Positions 6,233 through 14,416 of a DNA stretch of 14,416 nucleotides are shown in pieces; within the stretch, counting starts at the first letter, position 1; each line of letters opens with the position of its first letter. The stretch lies in the NCBI GenBank assembly GCA_026418875.1, contig JAOAAM010000233.1:1-14416 (forward strand), read 5' to 3'. Both the position numbers and the translations under genes were made by a program. This DNA comes from Gemmataceae bacterium. GTDB taxonomy: Bacteria > Planctomycetota > Planctomycetia > Gemmatales > Gemmataceae. Below the pieces are notes generated by a model that worked only from the letters and a program-made list of their open reading frames with translations, was not told the origin of the DNA and did not search any database.

Positions 6233-7579
6233 ATGACTGCCCACCTGCCCCGGTCCTTCGCCGAGCTTACGGCGCATGAAGCGAGCGAGTTAGCATGTCG
6301 ATTTGGTGCCCTTGCACGCTGGTGTCTCGACCCCGGCGTATTATCCAAGGCACGGCAGGATCCCACGATCACACCCTCTGTCGCCGAGACCTGGACGCCC
6401 CCGATTGGATGTCCCCGAGAACCTGGCGGATGTTGGATCGTTTTTGCAACAAAAGAGACGCGAACACACCTTCGTCCAGCTTTTATCCTGCCGTTTCGCT
6501 GGTGTCGCGGTCATGACCACGACCATCGACTTCCGCAGGCCGTCGTGAAATTGGCTGACCAAGTGCTTAGCGATTTCGCCAACGAATCGTCCCTTGGAGG
6601 TCACTCTTGGATGCTTCGTTGGTCGGCAGAAATCGTTGACCGTGAGATTCCCGAGCTAAAACTCGATGCCAGTTCCGGCTGGGCTGCCTTGGCGGCGGGT
6701 CTGTTAGTTGCGGCAGAGGGTGGCAGACTCGACACCGGCGTTTGGGCCTCCGCTCGTTGGGATCACGGCATTCAGCCTGTCGCAGATCTCGATCGAAAAC
6801 TCGCTCTCGCGCGGGACTTCGGTGTCCACACGTTCTTCGTTCCCGGCTCTCAACTTCTCGAAGCTGAGCGCCTCGCGCAGCAATTGCAAGCGACGATCAA
6901 AGTGAAACCGCTCCTCGATGGCGAATTGAACCCGCGTAAAGCATTGAAACCGTATTTACAGCACCTAAAAGTTCGTCCGACGCTCGAGGATAGCCAAGAG
7001 GACCGGCGTGGCTACTTCCTCAGCCCAGACTTGGACGCGGGTGAAGCATCCGATTATTATCGGCAATATCTGCTGCCCGATATCATACAGCGTTGCCGAG
7101 CTGATGACTCATTGAAGACTCTCCCCGCGCCGGATGCTTTGATCACCATCGCCAGCGACAATCCCGACTTGGTCATTCTCGGCATTGAAGTTCATCGACC
7201 ACGACGATGCCTTGTTTTATACACGACTGACAAAGCCAATGCGACGGCCTCAGCCCGCCAGGCAGCAAAGGAAAACTCGGTCGGATGCCAGGTTTATGAA
7301 CAATCGTTCAACGATCTAGAGGATTTACGGGCCAACATGTCGGAGACGATTGCCCGCTTCATTGCCCATCATAAGCCGGAATCGATCCTCTTCGATCTCA
7401 CGCCCGGTCCCAAGGACATCAGTTTTAGTTTGATGTTGGACGTTGCTCCATCGAAGAGCATGTTCTACTATCTGAAACATCAAATTGAGCAAAGTGTCCG
7501 CCGAGTCGTCCCCTTCTCCGAGAAGCCGATCGTTTGGCAGTCAATGGGCCGACTGCCGAAAGCTGATGGCACGAGCTGA
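6233..7579 (+). CDS. Gene D: Lon-like (S16) protease domain fused to a CARF-like sensor domain
   Basis: The protein has 448 residues. Residues about 140-215 follow the Lon proteolytic core: DASSGWAALAAGLLVAAEGG (145-164) lines up with the Lon DGPSAG...TALVSxLTG helix carrying the catalytic Ser, and VADLDRKLALARDFGVHTFFVP (183-204) with IGGLKEKLLAAHRGGIKTVLIP carrying the catalytic Lys. The proposed dyad is S148 (or S147) and K189. The spacing is 41 residues, against 43 in E. coli Lon (S679/K722). No AAA+ ATPase domain is present. Residues about 300-440 look like a CARF Rossmann domain: DALITIASDNPDLVILGIEV (301-320), strand CLVLYTTD, and the late motif DLTPGPKDIS (388-397), in the place of the D/N-x-TGGTK motif of Card1/Can2/Csm6-type CARFs. 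No membrane segment is seen. The start is uncertain: ATG 6233 lacks a good Shine-Dalgarno site, while GGAG at 6203-6206 suits an unusual in-frame CTG at 6215. It lies 39 bases after gene C. Confidence 0.75.
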   Translation: MTAHLPRSFAELTAHEASELACRFGALARWCLDPGVLSKARQDPTITPSVAETWTPPIGCPREPGGCWIVFATKETRTHLRPAFILPFRWCRGHDHDHRLPQAVVKLADQVLSDFANESSLGGHSWMLRWSAEIVDREIPELKLDASSGWAALAAGLLVAAEGGRLDTGVWASARWDHGIQPVADLDRKLALARDFGVHTFFVPGSQLLEAERLAQQLQATIKVKPLLDGELNPRKALKPYLQHLKVRPTLEDSQEDRRGYFLSPDLDAGEASDYYRQYLLPDIIQRCRADDSLKTLPAPDALITIASDNPDLVILGIEVHRPRRCLVLYTTDKANATASARQAAKENSVGCQVYEQSFNDLEDLRANMSETIARFIAHHKPESILFDLTPGPKDISFSLMLDVAPSKSMFYYLKHQIEQSVRRVVPFSEKPIVWQSMGRLPKADGTS

Positions 7580-7619
7580 TTACGATTTGGTTCGCTCCGA
7601 CTGCTGCTCGCTCGCTGAG

Positions 7620-9035
7620 CTACATCGGTGACACTGATGCCCTCTCGCCGTCGGGAGGCGTCATCCATCGGGAGAGAGGGATGGCGATAGCTAACGTGGC
7701 CAGGCTAAGCAATGCGGGTATCCTGCGATCTGGTTGCGTGATGGTGTAGCCGACGGTCCATCCCACCAAAATGAGATACAGCAGCGGCGGAAGAGGATAA
7801 CTGGGAAGACGATACGGGTGCGGCAAATCCGCTCGTCGGCGAAGAGGAAAGACGCTCGCCACCGTCAATCCCGACGCCAACGCCAGTCCGACCGAGGCGT
7901 AATCTAATAATTCCAGAAACGTTCCCGACCAGATAAGGACCGTCGCCGCCAAGCCATGAAACCCGATCGCCATCGCGGGAACCTGTCGCCGAGGATGCAA
8001 TCTTCCAGCCCAAACGGGAAAGGCGCGATCTCTCGCCATCGCATACGCGACTCGTGGCCCTGTGAGAACATAAGCACTCACGGATGCAAGTAAGCTTAGG
8101 CCGAACATCACGGCAGCAACATTCGCCACACTTGGACCGAATAAATGTTGGATCGCCAGCTCTGCCACCCGCTCGACTTGCCCAGGGGAGAGGGTCCTCA
8201 TCATCGCCGGGTCAAGAGCGTAGATGTAGGTCACATTGACGGCAAGATAAAGCAACGTGACAGTGATCGTTCCGCCCAGCAAACAGAGAGGCAGAAGGCG
8301 AGCCGGATCGCGGATCTCACCACCGAGATATGCGGCTCCATTCCAGCCAGCGTAGGCGTACCCAACGTAAATCAGACCGACCGCGAGAGCCGGCCATTGC
8401 TCAGGCGATGGCCAAGCGCCTGCGGCGAGATGAGACCAACTGCCTTCGCCGTATGTCAACCCTGCGACCACCAACAACGACAGGACCGTGATTTTCACAA
8501 TCGTCGCAGCGATCTGCAACCGGCTGCTCTGCCGATGCCCCAACGAGTGAGTGACGGCCACCGTGAGGACGATCAACGTTGCGACAACCTGAGCAAAGTG
8601 AGTTGCGATGATGGGCGGCAAGTTGGCATGAAGTATTTCCGTGAAAGGCGAGGTGAGATAGGAGGCGGCGAGCCGGGCGACGACCGCCGTCGGGGCGATA
8701 AACCCAATCACGAAGGTCGCCCAACCGGCGACGAAGCCCGCCGCGTTGCCGAATCCCTCCCGGACGAAAACGTAATCACCGCCGACCCGGGGTAGCCGCG
8801 TTGCCAGTTCGGCCACCGTGACCGCCCCGGCCCATGCCATCACTCCGCCGAGTAACCACAGGCCCAAAAGAGCCGCAGGATTCCCCGTGTCGCGCAGGGT
8901 AAACCCCGAGGTGGTGAGGATGCCCGCCCCGATCATGCTGGCGACGACGACGATATGGCCCGTCCAGTAACCGAAGCGTCGCGGCACAGAATCGGTAGGC
9001 AACGAGGTGTGGCTCGTCGGATCCTGAGATGTCAT
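7620..9035 (-). CDS. APC-superfamily amino acid permease
   Basis: The protein has 471 residues with about 12 hydrophobic membrane-spanning segments, typical in length for secondary transporters of the amino acid-polyamine-organocation superfamily, which move amino acids with protons, sodium or by exchange. The first helix carries the substrate-binding IGAGIL motif (35-40). ELATRLPRVGGDYVFVREGFG follows helix 2. GYAYAGWNGAAYLGGEIRDPARLLP marks the sixth helix and the loop after it, as in LAT/SteT-like members. The short N-terminal tail is polar and cytoplasmic. The exact substrate cannot be assigned. The ATG (9033-9035) shares its first base with the stop codon of the upstream methyltransferase gene (TAATG), so translation is coupled. 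It is the last gene of the minus-strand block and converges with gene D across 40 bases, where no clear terminator was seen. Confidence 0.9.
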   Translation of the reverse strand: MTSQDPTSHTSLPTDSVPRRFGYWTGHIVVVASMIGAGILTTSGFTLRDTGNPAALLGLWLLGGVMAWAGAVTVAELATRLPRVGGDYVFVREGFGNAAGFVAGWATFVIGFIAPTAVVARLAASYLTSPFTEILHANLPPIIATHFAQVVATLIVLTVAVTHSLGHRQSSRLQIAATIVKITVLSLLVVAGLTYGEGSWSHLAAGAWPSPEQWPALAVGLIYVGYAYAGWNGAAYLGGEIRDPARLLPLCLLGGTITVTLLYLAVNVTYIYALDPAMMRTLSPGQVERVAELAIQHLFGPSVANVAAVMFGLSLLASVSAYVLTGPRVAYAMARDRAFPVWAGRLHPRRQVPAMAIGFHGLAATVLIWSGTFLELLDYASVGLALASGLTVASVFPLRRRADLPHPYRLPSYPLPPLLYLILVGWTVGYTITQPDRRIPALLSLATLAIAIPLSRWMTPPDGERASVSPM

Positions 9036-9766
9036 TACCGATCTTCGTTGTGATTCTTCGGATCAGAATTCGCAGCCTTCGCAGGTTTTTCGAAGACCAC
9101 CAGGTAGTTCTCCTGAAGCAAATCTTTGACCTCACCGATTTTCTTGAATCCCGCAGTGGTGATTTCCTTCTCCACGATATTTTGCCCGGCACGGACATGA
9201 TCAAGTATCCACTGGCGACTTTTACCCTCTTCGCGGATGAAATCGACGACGACCATTCGCCCGCCGGGTTTCAGGGCCTGATAGATCGAATGCAACATCC
9301 TCTCGGGATATTCGAAATGATGATAGGTATCGCAGATGAAGACGAGGTCAATCTCACCATGCGGAAGTTGAGCGGACGTATCAGTTCCCAGCACGGTCTT
9401 GATGTTATTTAACCCCGCTTTCTTGGCCGATTCGGTGATGTAGTCCAGGAATTTCTGGGCGATGTCCACAGCGTAGACCGTACCTTTATCTCCAACTTCG
9501 CTGGCGAACAGCCGAGTAAACAACCCTGTCCCCGCGCCGACGTCCGCCACCACCATGCCCGGCTTCAACTGACAGGCAGCCACGATTTCTTTGCGTTTAT
9601 CGAAGGTTTCCCGGCTCTCACGCTCGAAACGAGAGAGCCATTCCTGAATGTTCAGGTTCGGGTCTTTGAAAGGATCGTTGATGCCCGGCTTGACGCTTTT
9701 GTCCTGTGCCCACGCCGAGACCAGCCCGACTGCAAGGAAGCAAGCCCAGATCGCCCATCGTTTCAT
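9035..9766 (-). CDS. Exported class I SAM-dependent methyltransferase
   Basis: The protein has 243 residues. The SAM-binding Rossmann motif I is VVADVGAGTGLFTRLF, followed by TVYAVDIAQKFLDYI (acidic motif II residue), then LPHGEIDLVFICDTYHHFEYP and ALKPGGRMVVVDFIREEG, all standard for class I methyltransferases of the Methyltransf_11/ubiE-like type. The N-terminus, MKRWAIWACFLAVGLVSAWAQ, is a clear Sec signal peptide with cleavage likely after AWA. That is unusual, because SAM is a cytoplasmic cofactor. The frame continues to an upstream ATG at 9823, but ATG 9766 has a Shine-Dalgarno site and gives the signal peptide. The substrate is unknown. Its TAA overlaps the permease ATG by one base. 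The upstream DUF1501 gene ends 87 bases away, so the two pairs may or may not share a transcript. Confidence 0.9.
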   Translation of the reverse strand: MKRWAIWACFLAVGLVSAWAQDKSVKPGINDPFKDPNLNIQEWLSRFERESRETFDKRKEIVAACQLKPGMVVADVGAGTGLFTRLFASEVGDKGTVYAVDIAQKFLDYITESAKKAGLNNIKTVLGTDTSAQLPHGEIDLVFICDTYHHFEYPERMLHSIYQALKPGGRMVVVDFIREEGKSRQWILDHVRAGQNIVEKEITTAGFKKIGEVKDLLQENYLVVFEKPAKAANSDPKNHNEDR

Positions 9767-9774
9767 GAGAATGG

Positions 9775-9779
9775 CTCCC
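9775..9779 (-). promoter_or_regulatory. Ribosome binding site deciding the methyltransferase start
   Basis: On the minus strand it reads GGGAG, eight bases before ATG 9766. It favours the start that exposes the signal peptide over the in-frame ATG at 9823. Confidence 0.6.
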
Positions 9780-9853
9780 GATGTTTGTGATTTAGGTGCA
9801 TTGTAGCGACGCGACCTCGTCATTCAGGATCGGGGTATGAGCGGGAGAAAAAG

Positions 9854-11296
9854 TCAGGCAAGTACTTCGGTAATGACCTTCCCGTGAACATCGGTCAACT
9901 TTCGCTCGAAGCCGTTGTAGTACCATGAGAGCCGTTCAAAGTCGAACCCGAGAAGGTAGAGAACGGTGGCGTAGAACTCCCAGACATTGGTCGGGTTTTG
10001 CACACTGCGACGGCCGAATTCGTCGGTGGCCCCGTAGGAGACACCGGGTCGGACGCCCGCACCCATCATCCAGACGGTGAAAGCATCAGGGTTGTGGTCC
10101 CGGCCGGTGGTGTTGGCCTGATGCGTGGGCATCCGTCCGAATTCGGTGGTCCACAAGACCAAAGTATCTTGCAACATGCCCCGACGTTTCAAATCCGTCA
10201 GCAGCGCGGCGGTGGGCTGGTCGAAAACAGGTCCGTGTCGCTCGTAGTCGGGCTTCAAGGTTCGGTGCGCATCCCAATTGAGCAGTCCATCGACGTCGCT
10301 GGCCCGCGAGGCACAGTAGAGGTTGACGTAGCGGACGCCCCGCTCCAACAGACGTCGGGCAAGGATGCAGTTTCGGGCGTAGGCCGCGAGGAGTTTATTG
10401 GGGCTGTCGGTGCCATACAGTCTGTGGACCTCGGCCGTCTCCCGAGAGAGATCGGTCACTTCGGGAGCCGAGACTTGCATGCGGGCGGCCAATTCATAGG
10501 CGGCCGTTCGTGCAGCCAAAGTCGTGTCCCCGGGGCGAGATTCTTGGTGTTGAGCGTTGAGCAGATCGAGGAAGCGGCGCGTGTCGGCCTCTTCGTCAGG
10601 GGACACATCCGCGGGACGCTGAAGGTTGCGGATGTTCAGATGCGCGGCCATCACTAATGCTTGATGCCTCGCGGGGAGGAAGCCGTTGCTCCAATTTGCT
10701 TTTCCATTCGGCGGCTCGCCCCGAATGTCCGGGATGGCGACGTAGGTGGGCAGGTTGTCGTTTTCGCTACCCAAGGCGTAACTCACCCAGGCGCCGGCGC
10801 TCGGAAAACCCTCTTCGGTTCGCCCCGTGTTCATGAGGACGCATCCAGGTCCATGCGTGTTCGTCTTGGAGGTCATGGAATGGATAAAGGCGATGTCATC
10901 GACGTGCCGGGCCATGTGAGGCAGTAACGAAGAGATGCGTTTGCCGGTCTGTCCACAGGGGATGAATGGCCAGGGGGGAGCCATGAGGTTGCCGTTTTTA
11001 CCCTGGAAGGAGACGAAATTCTCCTCACCCGGCAAGGGCTGTCCGCTGCGTCTGAACAATTCGGGTTTGTAATCCCACAGATCGACGTGCGAGGCAGCAC
11101 CGGGGCAGAAGATCTGCAAGACACGTCGCGCCTTGGCTGGGAAGTGCGTGACTCCGCGTCCCGGCAGCCAAGGAGCCGACTCCGCTGCCCGAGCATCCCG
11201 GTGCCACAGATCCAACAGTCCGATCCCGGCCAGAGCCGTGAACGATCGGGACAATAACCCGCGGCGACTCACCACTTCATCCCAGGGGAAGGACAT
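9854..11296 (-). CDS. DUF1501 family protein, Tat-exported
   Basis: The protein has 480 residues, the full length usual for DUF1501, a family with a sulfatase/alkaline-phosphatase-like fold that is greatly expanded in planctomycetes; its biochemical role is not established. The N-terminus has a twin-arginine signal, SRRGLL (10-15), followed by a hydrophobic stretch FTALAGIGLLDLW and a likely cut near ARAAE. Family hallmarks seen: KARRVLQIFCPGAASHVDLWDYKPE, MTSKTNTHGPGCVLMNTGR and the late LWTTEFGRMP...GRDHNPDAFTVWMMGAGV block with its His and Asp residues. GAGGAAT lies before the ATG. It starts 14 bases after the DUF1549/DUF1553 gene ends. This pairing recurs throughout planctomycete genomes and suggests the two products act together in the periplasm or at the membrane. 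Confidence 0.95.
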   Translation of the reverse strand: MSFPWDEVVSRRGLLSRSFTALAGIGLLDLWHRDARAAESAPWLPGRGVTHFPAKARRVLQIFCPGAASHVDLWDYKPELFRRSGQPLPGEENFVSFQGKNGNLMAPPWPFIPCGQTGKRISSLLPHMARHVDDIAFIHSMTSKTNTHGPGCVLMNTGRTEEGFPSAGAWVSYALGSENDNLPTYVAIPDIRGEPPNGKANWSNGFLPARHQALVMAAHLNIRNLQRPADVSPDEEADTRRFLDLLNAQHQESRPGDTTLAARTAAYELAARMQVSAPEVTDLSRETAEVHRLYGTDSPNKLLAAYARNCILARRLLERGVRYVNLYCASRASDVDGLLNWDAHRTLKPDYERHGPVFDQPTAALLTDLKRRGMLQDTLVLWTTEFGRMPTHQANTTGRDHNPDAFTVWMMGAGVRPGVSYGATDEFGRRSVQNPTNVWEFYATVLYLLGFDFERLSWYYNGFERKLTDVHGKVITEVLA

Positions 11297-11310
11297 GGCG
11301 TATTCCTCGG

Positions 11311-14007
<2,697 letters not shown>

Positions 14008-14357
14008 GAGTCTGACCTCGCAACGAGTGCAGCGCGGTGCAACGGCTTATTCGCCAATCGATGGTCAGCGACGGCAGCATGAGCCACGACACGGATCCGG
14101 TGGGGGCCCGCCATTCCACCGCGAAAAGCGCTCCGGGGCGAATTCACCAAGGGAGGGTCAAAATTTACCGGCTGTCCACCATGATAATTGCCGAAGACGG
14201 CCGAAAAAAGCCCCTGTGGCCGCAGCAGCCCTGCGAAAGAGATTTGAGCTAGCCAAGTGGGAACCTGTTCCGTTACGATTCTCAGGCCGGTTCGCGTCCG
14301 ATAAGAAAATGGGTAAACCGGCGCGATCACCGAAGCGGCGGAAGGAGGGCGGGAGCA
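14008..14357. other. Divergent intergenic region, no gene seen
   Basis: These 350 bases lie between the minus-strand DUF1549/DUF1553 gene and the partial plus-strand gene at the right edge. Short open frames here show no recognisable protein. A possible minus-strand -10 element, TATCAT on that strand, is at 14181-14186 with a T-run about 17 bases upstream in place of a good -35. A near-perfect palindrome, GGAAC-CT-GTTCC, is at 14260-14271 and could be a regulator site or chance. No tRNA, riboswitch or terminator was recognised. Confidence 0.4.
14342..14348 (+). promoter_or_regulatory. Strong ribosome binding site before a GTG start
   Basis: AAGGAGG is a full match to the usual anti-Shine-Dalgarno sequence and stands nine bases before GTG 14358. 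It is the main reason to believe a gene starts there. Confidence 0.55.
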
Positions 14358-14416
14358 GTGGGATCGGCGGCCACGTGGAAGTATCTCGGAGTCTTCCTGA
14401 CTCTCCTGGCAGCCGG
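14358..14416 (+). CDS. Start of an unidentified membrane or exported protein, cut by the window edge
   Basis: Only 19 full codons are inside the window, reading MGSAATWKYLGVFLTLLAA. The hydrophobic stretch from about residue 9, after a single Lys, looks like a signal peptide or a first membrane helix. The GTG start follows an ideal AAGGAGG site. An alternative frame from ATG 14309 overlaps it but gives a basic, low-complexity peptide without a ribosome binding site. Product unknown. Confidence 0.5.
   Translation, partial: MGSAATWKYLGVFLTLLAA

Noticed and set aside
3116..7579. CRISPR array or cas genes near the CARF-like protein
   Set aside because: No regularly spaced direct repeats and no Cas protein motifs were seen anywhere in the window. 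Any link to CRISPR would have to come from elsewhere in the genome.
8145..8795. Plus-strand open frame of 216 codons
   Set aside because: Antisense to the permease; Arg/Asp/Gln-rich translation typical of a shadow of a GC-rich membrane protein gene.
14037..14252. Plus-strand open frame of 71 codons
   Set aside because: No Shine-Dalgarno site, no recognisable protein pattern, and it sits in what looks like a regulatory region.
14260..14271. SOS/LexA box
   Set aside because: The half-sites GAAC and GTTC are only two bases apart; the Gram-positive type LexA box needs four, and no damage-response gene is adjacent.

Overview
The window looks like planctomycete DNA. The strongest evidence is the adjacent exported DUF1549/DUF1553 and DUF1501 genes, a pairing greatly expanded in Planctomycetes, supported by a Tat-type exported sugar phosphate isomerase-like protein and a secreted methyltransferase. 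The first 37 bases are not genomic. Positions 4-37 match the Illumina Nextera (Tn5) read-2 adapter, so the contig probably comes from a tagmentation library and the left-hand gene is cut by the contig end.

Layout: (1) 38-1822 (+) is priA, the replication-restart helicase, lacking its N-terminus and followed by a probable terminator. (2) 1862-2803 (-) is an exported AP-endonuclease-2/sugar-phosphate-isomerase family protein, convergent with priA. (3) 2804-3115 is a divergent intergenic region. (4) 3116-7579 (+) is a compact set of four genes, called A to D here, none with an obvious housekeeping role. (5) 7620-14007 (-) is a four-gene block, read right to left: DUF1549/DUF1553 protein, DUF1501 protein, exported methyltransferase, APC amino acid permease. 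(6) 14008-14357 is a divergent intergenic region, followed at the right edge by the first codons of a plus-strand gene with a hydrophobic N-terminus.

The most interesting part is genes A-D. Gene D looks like a fusion of a Lon-type (S16) protease domain, with the Ser/Lys dyad apparently retained, to a C-terminal CARF-like Rossmann sensor domain. Gene A carries a segment resembling sigma-factor region 2. Gene B has a segment that could be a small RNase-like fold. Gene C is a very acidic helical protein with a beta-rich tail, translationally coupled to B. This recalls the CRISPR-associated CalpL/CalpT/CalpS system (SAVED-Lon protease, anti-sigma factor and ECF sigma factor), but the domain types and gene content differ and there is no CRISPR array or cas gene in the window. 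A nucleotide-signal-activated protease controlling a sigma-like factor is a reasonable hypothesis. It rests on motif reading, not on a search.

The minus-strand block is more ordinary for the phylum. The permease start overlaps the methyltransferase stop by one base, so those two are coupled. The DUF1549/DUF1553 and DUF1501 genes lie 14 bases apart and probably act together outside the cytoplasm; their substrate is unknown.
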